A stretch of 64,000 nt of DNA from assembly GCA_023313575.1 (NCBI GenBank), contig JAJTTP010000012.1, positions 1,178,001 to 1,242,000 on the forward strand. Reading direction: 5' to 3'. A program made the position numbers and the translations under genes. Positions 33,722 to 46,226 of this stretch are shown one piece after another (within the stretch, counting starts at the first letter, position 1; each line of letters begins with the position of its first letter). The notes beneath the pieces were generated by a model that saw only the letters and a list, made by a program, of their open reading frames with translations, had not been told where the DNA came from and did not search any database. The DNA comes from Eutypella sp. D-1. Lineage: Eukaryota; Ascomycota; Sordariomycetes; Xylariales; Diatrypaceae.

Positions 33722-34910
33722 TCATATGATGACCTTTTGCTCTATGCTCATTACCTCGATTGGATCATCGCGGTGTTTCTCAAGATCGAAATCCAGAATG
33801 AACTCCCACCTCTGCAGCATCCCACCATCATCTCTGAGGTATTACTCTGCCTTATCGCTGCTGCCCGTTATGATGCCCCCCTTGGCCCGACTGGACTCGA
33901 CGATGCGCTGTGTGCACGGACAGCGTACCTGATCATACACTTCCAGGGCGATCCGTGCCTCCGCAGGAGTCCTTGCCCGTCCGAGATGGGAAGCGAGGAA
34001 GACGCTATCATCGAGAGCCATGCCGACGCCCGCAATATGCTAGGGCATGGTGGCGTGTGCGGCGTCGCCCGCGATGCAGAGGGGCCAGTCTCGATACAGC
34101 TCCCTTATCTCATCGACATGCACGATCCGGCGCCACTAGTCGGAGGGCTCGGCATCTTTCGCGGTAATAAGAAACTTTACTAGCTGGCTATCGCTCAGCA
34201 GCTTGTATAATAAGAAAGTATTGCGTCCGGACCACGAGTACTCGCGGGCGTCCTCGAAGCCGATGATGCCGTCGCCGAGACTGGCACGCGCCACCGCGTG
34301 CGGTTGAACGGTCATCACAGCCACTGGTCGTTGTTCCATGGCGAAATTGCGGGATCGTCCGCGCCGAGGACTAGCTTCTGCACCAGGCTATGAATGCCAC
34401 CCGTTCCGATATGCACGTCGCAATTATGGGCGCTCCCGCCGGCGAAGCGGGGCGTGAGAGGACCGTCTTCACCGTCCCTACCGAACGGGCTTCTTCGAGG
34501 CGTGCATGCGCTCTTAAGGACGCCGGCCAGAAATTCTTGCATGAAGGCGGCGGGGTAGACGATACTAGTGAGGCGGATCCGCACGGTCGACTCCTCCTCC
34601 GCGGCCGGCCGGTCGTCCATCTCGTCGGCTACGTCCCCCGCTCCCTCACCCCTGGCCATCAAAGAGCGGATACCACGCATCGGGACCGCCCCGGTGCTTG
34701 AGACACTACGCCGCTGATGCGTCAAGGAAGTCCAGGGCCGCCAGCCCGTTCCGCGCCATCCAGACTGCCAGACCAGCACCCTTGAAATCGTCCGTAGACT
34801 TAAATATGTGCACGTCCAGATGCGAATGCCGGAGGATGTGCATGAGCACCGCGCCTGCCACGCCGCCGCCGGAGGTTGCGATCCGGATAGGAGGGGGGTC
34901 ACGGTGGTGA
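33722..34910 (-). pseudogene. Decayed FAD-dependent monooxygenase (salicylate hydroxylase-like)
   Basis: Fragments in all three minus-strand frames spell out one enzyme in order. First comes PIRIATSGGGVAGAVLMHIL (FAD-binding GxGxxG-like) with LDVHIFKSTDDFKGAGLAVW. Then a stop, then GEGAGDVADEMDD and RIRLTSIVYPAAFMQEFLAG in a different frame. Then FLLYKLLSDSQLVKFLITAK and VDEIRELYRDWPP, then LCIAGDAAHATMP (the GD motif that binds FAD ribitol). Then MALDDSVFLASHLGRARTP and a last WEFILDFDLEKHRD. Multiple stops and frame changes, plus loss of sequence between RDWPP and LCIAGD, make it non-functional. No start codon is seen at the 5' end. Family: group A flavin monooxygenases acting on aromatic substrates. 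A 148-codon plus-strand frame over its end is a shadow. Confidence 0.8.
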
Positions 34911-37900
34911 CCTAAGTCTATCCAGTTTGGTTCCTAAGTTTTGATACTAGTTGAGTAAAAAGCCCGAGTTCTCGACACTATGCATGGCTCAGTGAAGGAC
35001 ACGGATTGAGTAAACAGATGAAGACGAAAAGAGTTGTTTTCGCATTCCTTCCGCCTGATGTACTTCAAATAAATCTTGACGCAAGGGATGAAGTGAAGTT
35101 GCTGAGCGAGCCGAATATCCCGTGCACATCGCCAATTGCAAGAGGGGAATTCTTGCTCATGGAGTATTGACCTGCATTTCATTTACTTCTTAATTAGAAT
35201 CAAATTCCTCGAAGCCAGTGTTGGCTTGGCCTTCTCAGTTTGTGTCTTTATACTGAACCATCCTGAAGATAAGGCGCCTTTTTACCGAGATCGAAAGGGG
35301 AACACCATTTCCGGTGGATGTACATAGTCGCCATGGCCAGGCAAAGAGCTATCCAGAATTGAAGTCATACTGTAGCATGGCAACAATAGGTAACATACAT
35401 GGTAGGGAATTGTTGCCCCTCTGAAGTTCACTGCTGGGATCTATTAAACTCCATTATCCTACGCTTGCGACATCACGCCCATGAGTAGTAGTCAAAGATA
35501 GGGGTAAGGACCGGTTGGATTGTACCCTAGGAAAGCCAAGCTGAGATTATGGCACTGTTTAATACTACTATAAAGTCCAAGTGTGGGGCTTGGGCGCTCT
35601 GGCTCCCCAACTTTTAATGTAACGACGGCCAGGCTAAGGGGCAGGAGTGCATTGCAGCAGCGACAAACTTTTAATAAGAGAAGTAGCATCGCGTAACCTT
35701 GACTTTCATCCCCAATGATTGGCTTCATCTTCATGGTTAGTAACACACTGTATAGAAAGTTGGTTAAAGTCCGCAGTGTTCTGAATACAGTCTTATACAA
35801 CTATAAATGTATACAAGTAGGATTTAAGCTTGTAGAGATATAGTAAGGTAGCTGCAATGATTAGGCAAATGAAAGCTACATACAAGTCAGGAGTCGTATA
35901 CCCGCCAGCCTTACGGTCCTGTATTTATTTTACATACTCCCCATCTCTTGTTACCTTTCCGTCAACTATGTATTTGTGACAAGAATATTCTGTCAGCCCT
36001 TTATGTCTATGCGTATCAGTCACTCTTGTTAAAGCCTAACAAGGAGTTAATTATGCTCTGAGTTTGGGGGAGGATTCAAGGCCATATACAGTAGCAAAGT
36101 CTGGACTTTCGATACTTTACGATATTGTACTGTATAATATCAAACCTTACATCACTTCCGCGGTAGACAATCGGTATCTTTTTAAACTTAAAGTTGGGCA
36201 TGCAATTGCGGGCCACATCGCACAATGGAACAATGGAACGTACGTGTAGAATGTATATCAAGGTTGGGATATTTATAAGATGCGGAAGATTTCCTTTCGA
36301 AGCTGGCGACGGTGATTTACCTCTTAAGATTCAAGAGTCAAGGCAACGAGGCTGTCAATGGCAATAGAAACTTCTACATTCTAATCATAGGAATCGGGCT
36401 AGTGATTCACTATCGATTTCTTGTCCAGTATCATGAGAGTACTAAACCGCGTCGTCCTCTAGGTTCGAACACATGTATGCACCAAGTCCTCGCTGCGGTC
36501 TCTTCTTTCCTTTGTGCATTTTGAGTTAGTACAACGTCAGGGTCATTAAACACCATTAAAGTATGCACCACCAGTGAGGTCCGAGGGTGCCGTCTATGTG
36601 GTATAATCTGGATGTGGCACAGATGTATTCTCAATGCAAGTTGTAATGTCCGTACTTCTATGTAAACGGAGGCTACTTACAAGCCCACAGTATCACTGCA
36701 CGGTCCAAAACCTGGACCGTCACCAGAAGGATTTTACGTCGAGGTAGGCCTAGAGACAATGGCACGTCTCCCGGCTGGTGGATAGTCACATTTTAAGGCA
36801 TTATTGGTAGTCTTTGGCCCAAATTCTAACCCCGATCGGTCTACTCAGTATCTGTGTGCGCGTCGTCCCACAGAAGCCAGGCAGATCCCGCGCACATCAT
36901 TTAGGCCCACTGACCGAGGGATGTATCGAAACGGCGGGGATGGGTTGTGAGACATCGGTGTCTGAATTAGACAGTAACGGCCGAGTGTATGGTCCTGATA
37001 CTCAGTGAACAACAAGTGTGTGTGCGTGGACCCAACTGAGTTGTACTTCTAAGCCAAACGGGGGGAAGGGATAGCTGGTGACAAGCATGGTACGGTCACT
37101 CCACTAGGAGGGATTTTGTTGGCACCACTGGCATTCCACTGCCCCTTTCGAGGACTCGACATGGTATCATAATGACAAGACGAATTCGATAGAATCGATA
37201 GTATTAGCTCGGGCGGCTTCTGCATCTGCAGAGGGTTGATCTTGGAAGTCACCTCCCTCCTCCACGTAAGGAGTTAGTCTGGCAATCAGTCCGAGGATTC
37301 GTTGCCGAAGTACTCTTAATCGGGGACCACCAGGAAAAGACCCCTTTCTAGTCCGTCCGAGAAAGCCGTCGTGGTGGCTAGATTTGGTAGGAGGGATAAT
37401 ACCGAAGCGAATAGGCAGCAGAGATCACCTTCCCCTAACAGGGGGGTGATCTAGACCGACTATGTATCTTCTTGCCGAGTTTCTAGCTCGATGGGCCACA
37501 GAAAACTTTTCACGCCACGCGGAGTTCGGCATCGATGATCGACCGGCTGATACTTATATTCGAAGAACAACTAGAATGGATGGGTCGCTTTGGCGAACTA
37601 GGCATGCATGTAGGGAGTCTGAGAGAGTGTGAACCGGTCTCTTTTCGTCCTCAGAATGTCTTTGGGGTTGATGGCCACTTCGATCCTCAGGCCTCGAGGG
37701 GTCGGCAGAGTACCTACTGAATACTACTGGCAGACTGGGAGCGGTTTATCGAGATCCCACGATTCGACGACGACATGGATCTGCGGTGAAGGCATGGTAC
37801 ATTAGCGTTCTCTGTGGCTGGCAACCACCCCCTGGATTCCCTGGAGATACTTGCCTCGACATGGTATACATCCGTAGGGTAGTATCGAACGTCTATGTGT

Positions 37901-40900
37901 AAGTTAAGGCCGGAAGGGTATGCGGTATGCTTATTAGCGTTGGACAGGCACTAGGTTTCTGTTCAAAGCAGTCTTCTCCCGGTACCATGGCGGTTGGTAT
38001 TCCCCCCCTCGGAGTATCAACTCAATCAAAGTCAATAAAGAGAATTAGGAACTTGGAATCCCTCGAAAACGGATGTTGGCTTACAGCTGGGCTGTAGTGT
38101 CTTCTAATACCTCTTGACGAAGGGAGGCAAACACATGCCCCTTCTCCCCATCGCCACCACACACTTGCTGTCTATTGCAGAAGAGGGCATAGTGTAGAAA
38201 CCCAGCCTGGTTTAGATGAACCTGTCAATGGTTTTACGAACGACCAGCCCGCCTTAGGTCGACAGGGGGGGTATCTGTGTGGTGCGGCTAGCGAATACGA
38301 GATTTTGGTCACCAAGATCGTCGGGGGTCCCAGCCGAGTTAGGAAGTGGTTGAGTGGCACACGAGAACGGGTTTCCTTCCTCCCATACTATTATGTTCTC
38401 TTGTCCGCATAGCTAGAGATGAACGGTGAGGGAGAAGGAGACAAATGCTGAGCAGCTGCGCATCGACACCTCAATTACGGCTCCCTATTTGAAACTTTAG
38501 ACGATCGTTGTACCCTAATTGTGCCATTTCGCTCCGATGGACCGCGGGTATATCAGACTAGGAATAAGACTGAGTTGTCGATCTCTTGGCGATTGAGATC
38601 TCGTCTAAAATCACCCAGTATACTCATTGTGATCGGTTCTCTTCAAATTCTTGAGTGACCTGACTGGGATGAACGGTCGGTCGCACCCCCAAGGGGACAT
38701 TTGACCATCATCTCGTGCCTCGACTCCAACCCGTCAACGAAAAGGGTAAACTAGTGTAACCAGGCTGGATTATGTCGAGGACTTCTGCAAGGTGTCGAAT
38801 GAGGTCTAGTCCGTGGACAAGACTTGCGTTGACCGCCCTGCAACCCTCAGACTGGAGAAGAATCCCATGGGCGGTTGATGCCCAGTTGGCCGGCGGTATA
38901 GCCTTAACCGTGCTGTGATCAGCGGTCTGTATACTGCTCACTTCTCCTCGCCTTCATCCGCGAGATATTGCACGTACGGACACAGTGCTGCCGGTAGAGT
39001 ATGGGCGGCTACTTTATCGGGGAGGAGCTAAGCCAGTTGGGAGGCAGGCAGACGAGACTACAGAGTTATGCATTAGGGCAGTCACGATAGTGACATGGCT
39101 GGGCTCTTGTTTGTTCCCCATAAACTATGTAAATTGTTCCACACATAGAAAGGAAACTGTTCCGAGGAGAGATTGTACGTGCCTATGTGTTCCTTATGTA
39201 TGTAGTGACAGACGCCCGCCACCAGGCCACCAGTGGCCGCAAGCCCCATTTATTGTCCCATTCCATGGATATTGATCTCCCGGGAAATCTCTTTGGGGCC
39301 CGGTCGATCCCCTTGTCTCCATTTTGGCCTCCACTGAGTCTGCCTTGCCGGCGGGCCTTGTTTTCACATTTCAATGAAGAGCCGTGATACCATACATGGG
39401 TATCGGTAGATTAATAATGGGGTGTTAGTCCCTTTATCTATAACGTCGTTATATAGACGATGGATCTCGCGTGGCACGCAACTATGTAACGTATAGGCGC
39501 TATGGGTCGTACACGTCTAACGCCCGAAGCGCGTTCGCGTCAATATCGATATCTTTTCTCCTTTCTCCTTTCCTTTATCTTGGGTTTTTACGGGTTATTT
39601 TGGTTAGGATCTGCATGGCCAATTCTTTACTCAGCTAACTTAATAAGTGATTGAGGATTTCACATAGGATTGTTCTCTTAACACATATTACAGTTTATTC
39701 AACTCGTAGTCATAACGGTTCAGGTCGGGCCAAGTTGCCGAATACATAGATAAAACAAGCATGACATATTTGTAGGTTGAGATGGTCTTCATACCAGAGG
39801 AGGAAAAAAAAGATATTATTGGGAAGTTTTTCCCGTGTAACTTACCAAGACATTATGGAAGTGGGTCCCGCAGACGGAGTTAAGCTAAATATAGCAGCCT
39901 AGAGGGAGGGAGCAAGGAAACCGGAGTCAAAAACCTCGTATACTGAGGCTCACCCCGGTCCGTGCCGAGAACAGACGGTGATTGGTCAGAACTTCGAAAT
40001 CGCCCGTCAAAAATGTCCGCTTTTGGTGTAACCTGGTGGGTGTGATGCGAGGCCGCACCCGCCGGGGGGCGCCGGGGGTTCGGTCGCCCGGGGTAAATAC
40101 CTAGGTTCGGGATAAATGGATGATGATGGATGCATATCATATGTCAGCTGGATGGCCTAGAGTGGTAGATTTCGCTACGACGCTGGCTAGATAAATAGAC
40201 GTAAATGATGTCAGAGCTCATCCCCGGAGAAGAGAAAAAGGTAACGGCCGGGTTTACAACTAATAACACATAGGCAACGTTAGATCATTCACTAACTACT
40301 TAGGTATTTGATAGAAACCACAATAATTCTAGTTGTTTGTTCGACGATCTCAGAAGACTGCAGCGCAAACCTTTATTTCATTGACGATCCAATGCCTATC
40401 GCAGTGCAAATGTGTCAAAAGTACAGACTTAGACCAGATAGCCGAGCATAGTCAAGCGAGGACGGGGCATATGCGAGCGAATAAGACGGGGAGATAGGAA
40501 CTGATCATTGCCTGACACGGTTATCACTATGTAGTTAGTCCATGTAGCCGGCGATGCATACCCAACAATTTTTGGTAGGTAGGTAGCAGCGAAGGGTCTC
40601 TATCTTGTCCTCGATCATGTAGAATTTTAATTGGCTCGGAGAATGCCTTCTCAAGGTCGAGAAAAGAAGTCGGCTGAAGAAAGGGAAGGTTATTATTCTC
40701 AAAAGAACACCACAGCTGAAGTTCGCCGAGCCTCACAAGTATCACATAAAGAGACGAAAAATAGAAAAGGTCTTGGCATTCACTCAGGCCAGTTCGCGAA
40801 TGGACTCTCCGACCCGAGTGGTTCGTTCCTGCAGACCATTCGTTAGTGATAACCGCGGCTGAGAAATCCGCATTCTCATTCGCCACTCGTGGTTCTTTTT

Positions 40901-42359
40901 TCCCTTTTTTTAACCCGCCTCTTCTCTCCAGCCCAAGCCACCACCACCGACGCTACTCCTCTGCTCGTTTACGTGCATGCATGCATGGCATGACATGGGG
41001 AGGTGTTTCGTCGCGCTGCAGAGAGTATGTGTGTGTAAATTCAGTGTAGTTTGTAAGTTCGTGTATAGGTGGTCAGTCACGGGAGACTTGGGAGGGGGGG
41101 GGGGGGGGGAAGTGGGCTGACGGGTAGAAGCGCCACCAAGTAGTTCGAGATTTAGATCCGAACTGCTTCTCTAACGAACGATCTCTCTAAAGGCAAGACA
41201 TACTTATCCTGTTGCGCCAATCACATGACCTATGTCGTTTCTACTATGGTTAGCCGCGCTAGAAAACACATGCTTGGGTGGGGGTGGGGTTCATAAGATT
41301 CTGCATGCTTATCCCATCATACTACATGTTCATGATCACGGTACTTCACTTGCGATTGCGGGGATGAGTAGACGGACGGACAGATAAAATGGCGGCAGTG
41401 GGGACTCTCATTGTATTATGATTAGAATTAGTATACCCCTGGGCTTGATCACAAGATTTGACCCGTCCGTTGCAGGACGAAGACGTCACACGCGGCACAA
41501 AGTGAAGACCAAGCCCTCACAGAAACTTCACCATCTCAGGGGCAACCGCAACAACATGATGATGCCCCGTCCCGGAGATCCATATGTAAACCATCCACCG
41601 CATCCATTTGCATTCGGTTTTGCCTTCCTCTACCGCGGTAGGGTGTCCTTCGCCCAATTCGCGTAAGCAACGCCATTAACTCCATCACCGGCCTACAGTA
41701 GTAGGCCCCTGGACACAAGGTGCTCCTCGCCATACCGTCCAAACACACAAGACCCACACGCGATGATAATTCCCGCGACTATTTCCCCCCAGTCTCCGCG
41801 TCCCATATCCAATAAATCATAAAAATGCAAAAACAAAAAACATAACGCCATCCCAATGCAGTTGACAAGCCGCTGAAAACGTTGTCGTTGGTTTTTTTTC
41901 TGCTCTCGGATGTGGAGGGGTGGAAAGCAGCCGCTATGCAAAAGTGGTAAAAATAGTTGGGTATCCTGGTAATTCATCGTACAGTTTTCCGTAAGGAGCG
42001 GCTGAAGATTCTATTTATATGCGTATAGAAATCGTCGTGAATCATAAGGAGCGTAATCGGTCGGTCTATAATGCAAAAAAGGAGTGTTCTATTTGGGGTA
42101 TCGTTTGGTTGTCGTAAAAGGAGCGTCGTAAGCTTGATTATTATGTAATAAGAATTGTGTAGTCGTCAGACAAAAAGGATCGTGTGCATCATTGTGTCGA
42201 TAGCGGACATGTCGGTATCTTTGAATCCAGTCAAAGGAGTGTCGTGGTACAATTGCGTTTGTGGGGGAAAAAAACGTGGTGGTGTATTAAAAAGGTTTCG
42301 AGGGCAAGCGGCTTTGCAGTATTTTTGGTGGGGACCGGGAGGAGTTATTCTTTCCGAGT
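34911..42359. other. Gene-poor stretch of 7.4 kb
   Basis: No convincing gene. Frames of 60-119 codons occur on both strands; one of 77 codons at 38708-38941 (-) looks coding-like but has no recognisable family. A G16 run lies at 41094-41109. Neither retrotransposon nor transposase motifs were recognised, and no obvious C-to-T (RIP) signature was seen by eye. This could be decayed coding DNA or transposon remains too old to read. Confidence 0.45.
41094..41109. repeat. Poly-G run (16)
   Basis: An uninterrupted run of 16 G. Confidence 0.8.
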
Positions 42360-42638
42360 TCAAACTCCGGAATCTTCCTTCTTGACGTGCACAGGGGCAG
42401 AAGCGACCGAGGAGTGATGACGATGATGAGTCCGGATCATCTGCGGTGGCATAAAGACAGGCGATGGCGCAGATGATGAGAGAGGCGTGGTCGACTCCAT
42501 CGGTCCATAGGCCTGATCAGGGTTCAGGAAAGGAGAGGGAGCTCTCTGGTAGGCCTCATACCGTAGTCCCGAGTGTGAAGCATAACTCTGGAGCGTCGGG
42601 ATCTCAATCGGGCGGTAACCCGAAGAGGAAGCCGGGTT
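42360..42638 (-). CDS. Possible alternative last exon of the Zn2Cys6 regulator
   Basis: Minus-strand bases 42638-42360 give a 92-residue open reading that is Ser/Pro/His-rich (NPASSSGYRPIEIP at the start) and ends VHVKKEDSGV, a sequence of the sumoylation type and typical of a regulator tail. It would join in phase to the preceding regulator frame by a 97-bp intron (42639-42735) with GTGTGG donor and CAG acceptor, skipping the stop at 42724-42726. The resulting protein would have 655 residues. The donor is weak and the shorter ending SPIQTVWI looks natural, so this may be 3' UTR instead. The open frame on its own starts at ATG 42671. Confidence 0.38.
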   Translation of the reverse strand, partial: NPASSSGYRPIEIPTLQSYASHSGLRYEAYQRAPSPFLNPDQAYGPMESTTPLSSSAPSPVFMPPQMIRTHHRHHSSVASAPVHVKKEDSGV

Positions 42639-42723
42639 CTGGGAAGCACTAGTTCTGAGCGTCATGGTCAATTACGTTGTCCTCCATGACGAGTAGGAAC
42701 TCGGTATGAGAATCCAGGTTTCC

Positions 42724-44713
42724 TTAGATCCACACCGTCTGGATTGGAGAGACGAACCCGACACCAAAGTTGCCATGCTCCGCAGAGCCTATTTGCGGAT
42801 AACCCGTCGCGCCCGCATCGAAAGAGCCGAACTCATCGTGGTCGCTGTAGGCGATGGAGCCCTCCCCAAAGGTGGAAGATGCCGGACTGTACCCCCCATA
42901 GGACGGCGATGGGATGTTGAGGTACTGGTGGCCAGTGAAGGGGGAAGAGAGTGTCAGAGGACTGACAGCGTTCCCTTGCTCCTGTTCAGGGGCCAGCATA
43001 GACAGATCCTCGGTACTCCAGCTGAATGCTGGGTTGTCTCCATAGGGCAGATACGACGTGGTAGACGGCGGCGTACCCTGCTGTGTGCCTTGACCCATAT
43101 AGAAGTTCGGTGGATCAAATTGGGGGAATGAGGGAGTGCGCGCCGGCTGCAGCCAGCCCATACGGGAGCGGAACTCATTGACCGTGTCAATGGGGAACTC
43201 CATCAAGGTCAACGGTGTCTGCACATCGCCGTCCAGAGATCCGGAAACGTTGATTGAAAGAAGTCGTCGCGCAATTTCCTCGACCGGTCCAATAGAGAGG
43301 CTACCGAAATACGCAGCGCCAATTTCGGGGAAAAGTCGCTCCATGAGGATTGCCGCTGTGTAATAGTGGGCAATGACGATCAAGGCACTGGGAGAGACGC
43401 CATTCTGCTTGAGACACATCACCGGAAGCCAGAAGAGCCAAGTCCGGAGGGGTTGAAGCCGGTCAAACTGGTCGCTGATGGATTGGATCGGGGTAATCTT
43501 GCGAGCGCCTTTCATGAAGGACGTGAGCTGCTGAACCAACTTGGTGTCTTCCTTGTTCTGCTTCAGGTGAGCCTCGACCTTGGCGAGCTGGTTGATGGTT
43601 CGCTGGAAAGCCTCCAGGTCCTCCTTGCGCGGTTGGTTGGGCTTGTGGTCTGGGCTCGGAGACGGTGGAGCAGTGGGGAACGTGCTGCTTTCGGCGATGA
43701 AATCTCCAAATTGGGACTCGTGCTTCCATGGGTCCATAGCGTCGATAACCTTCATAACTGTTAAATTACAGTCTTATAAACTTTGCAGACGATACTACTT
43801 ACGGTTGAGGTTCCTTGCATCAGCTGTGTCCAGCTTCGCCTATTAATTGTTAGATCGGCTCCCTTGCTGCGGATACTTGCATTATATATTGCTTACCAAT
43901 CTGTGGCCTGCCACGAGAGCACCAGCGAGGCAGCCAAGACGGCATCTGAGGTTTCTCGCGAGAACGTTCCGATAGATTCTTGCAATCCCTTCAATGCGAT
44001 GCCGCGATGCTCATAGGCCATGTTTCCAACCAGCGGGCAATCCGTAAGGAAGGCAATGTGCATGGCCGAGAAAGCGAGCAGGGCGTGCATGACGTATGCA
44101 TTAGTGGCACCGATCTTAAGGATCCTACATGGGTTATTAGTATGCAAGGTAATAAAGGTCCCACCACCCACAACACAGGCCACATACGTAGGGATCTGGC
44201 GGGTCCACAGAGTGAAGCCGTTGGCATCGATGGCGTTCATCTCATTGCAGATCGCAGCAACATGGAAGATCAGGCGAAGATCCTCGAGCGAGTAATACTG
44301 GGGAGCGGGAGCGGGGTAGATCCCGAGGCTGGGAAAGGGGAAAACTCCCGTCCGTTGCCATTGTTCGATGGTCGCCTCGATCTCCGGCGACCACATCAGG
44401 TCCGGCTTATCAGGAGTAGCCGACCTCTCATCCGGGAGAGGGACGTCGTTGTACGGGCATCGTACCTTATGCTTGGTACAGTTGCGGCTACACATCAACA
44501 TTTAGTTATTGCGCTTCCTGAACCCCAGGTGCAAATGTACACATACCATTGAGGGAAGTTCTCATCACATCGAATGTGTCGACGTTTGCAGTTCTCACAG
44601 CCCTTACGGGACTTAGTGTGACTGTGGAGATAAGTTTTAGCATCAGATCTCAAGCTGGAATGGCACTGAAGTACAAACCTGCGACGAGGGGGACCACCGC
44701 CTGGGCCAGCCAT
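42724..44713 (-). CDS. Zn2Cys6 transcription factor (six exons)
   Basis: The model is complement(join(42724..43749,43803..43839,43897..44124,44188..44487,44547..44621,44679..44713)), giving 566 residues. Five short introns (53-63 bp) all restore frame. Exons 1-3 assemble the binuclear cluster GCENCKRRHIRC, DENFPQ, CRNCTKHKVRC, i.e. C-x2-C-x6-C-x6-C-x2-C-x6-C, preceded by SHTKSRK. The middle region (NAYVMHALLAFSAMHIAFLT, then SLVLSWQATDWRSWTQLMQG) matches the fungal regulatory domain of Upc2-like sterol-uptake regulators; the actual target pathway is unknown. The C-terminal third is Pro/Ser/Gly/Tyr-rich, as in an activation domain, and ends SPIQTVWI. The exon 5-6 join TST|VIDAM requires an AAG acceptor, which is unusual but supported by the family text. 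Confidence 0.85.
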
Positions 44714-45846
44714 TTTTTCAAAGCCGTAGAATTATTAAGTATCAAACAATAGAAAACTTGAAATTTCATGTTAGATACGCTCAAACATTCTGCATACTGA
44801 GTATGCACCGAATGGGAGACATACGAGAATTAATTAAGGCACGATAAACAAAGCCGTGCCGAGTAAATAGAGCGAGTGGGCTTGAAGGGTTTCGTTGCAG
44901 ATGTTTCGGAAAATGTTCGAGTGCGGTTGCAATTGGTTGAGGATCAGAGCATATGTCGAGGTCGATGATGCACCTTGCCTAGTGGGTGTATTGTCGTTGG
45001 TAAGGCGTGTGGTTCTGATAAGTCTGATGTTTCGGTTTATACTGTTCGATGTTCCCTTCCACGTGTTTAAGCGATTGAATATGTCTTCTTGGAAAACCCG
45101 GTATCTTGTTCTGAAGTTAAGCAATGTCGAATTAAGCTTAGGTTTAGATGCGTAATGTCATATGTCATACGAAAAGACTATATGTAAGGTTTTGAACGGC
45201 CGTTGCTCTTTTGAAATTCTCTTTCAGTTCCTCGAATCCTTTATCCGTGAGGAAACACGAGACCAGGTTCAGAGAGACAGCCAGGCGTATATATCTTCGG
45301 GATATTGGCGGTTGATTGGCGATATATGTGACGATATGACAAGATGCGAACAAGCTAAGCTAGAAGGGTGAGAGGTGGCGAGGGGTAAATGTTCACACAA
45401 ACTACTTCAACTTTGAACGATAGATAGAGTTTCCCAAATCTCCGAAACACAAAAAAAGGAATAAGCGAATGACAGGAGTCAACGAGGACTTCCTAAAGGT
45501 TGGTTGAGGTAAAGCGAGTGTGTTGGTGATGTTGCAGCAACAACGGCTGAGAGTTGGTATATTTCGATGATGGGCTAATAAATGGAAGAATGGGGAAGGG
45601 AATCGGGGACCGGAGGGTAGTTAAATAAAAAAGAGGCGTACAGTATGGATTGACTGGGTCCTAACTACGTAGCGCCTGTAGCGTTGTAGCGTTGTAGTGT
45701 TTTAGCAGGGGGGTGTGGAGGGGGGAGCAGCAACGGAAAAAGGCAAGCAAGGATGGATAGCGTACCTAGGTACCTTAGTTAAAGTGTGCCCAGGTGGTGT
45801 TGCGTTGTTGGTAAGCCTGGGGCTGGCGCCGCTTTAAGAGGTACTC

Positions 45847-45862
45847 GGGGGGGGGGGGGGGG
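45847..45862. repeat. Poly-G run (16)
   Basis: An uninterrupted run of 16 G. Confidence 0.8.
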
Positions 45863-45995
45863 TTGCTTCTCGGGGGGAGTGCCTAGGTATGGAGGTCGAA
45901 GTGGTGCTTGGGTCTCAGCGTGCTCCATCTCCCGCTCTATATGTATGGTACTCCGTCTAGTTGTTAGTCTAGACTGTTACTAAGTGATTATGCAC

Positions 45996-46226
45996 GTAGT
46001 TAGGTAGGTAAGTTACATAACCGTATGTATTAAAGGGGTAGCACTCAGTAGAATGGAAAGAGTACTTAGGTACCTAGACACTACATACATAGTAGGTAAG
46101 GCTTGGTTCAGGCGGGCAAGCGGACTACTTAGGTATCTACTAGCCCTATGTAGGGGTATTTAGGGGCAGGTTAGGTGGTAAGGCGGGTTACCGGGCTACC
46201 TAGGAGCTATCTAGGAACTACCTAGG
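45996..46226. repeat. TACCTAGGTA-type motif cluster (largest)
   Basis: At least eight related words (TTAGGTAGGTAAG, TTAGGTACCTAGAC, TTAGGTATCTAC, CTACCTAGGAGC, CTACCTAGGTAC) lie within 230 bp. This is the densest occurrence in the window. Confidence 0.6.

Noticed and set aside
33737..34183. 148-codon plus-strand frame
   Set aside because: It is the opposite strand of the monooxygenase pseudogene and has no family features.
25703..34910. A biosynthetic gene cluster made of the oxoamine synthase, GT31, SET and monooxygenase loci
   Set aside because: Two members are broken, no core synthase is present and strands and spacing do not suggest co-regulation. It can only be mentioned as a possible remnant.
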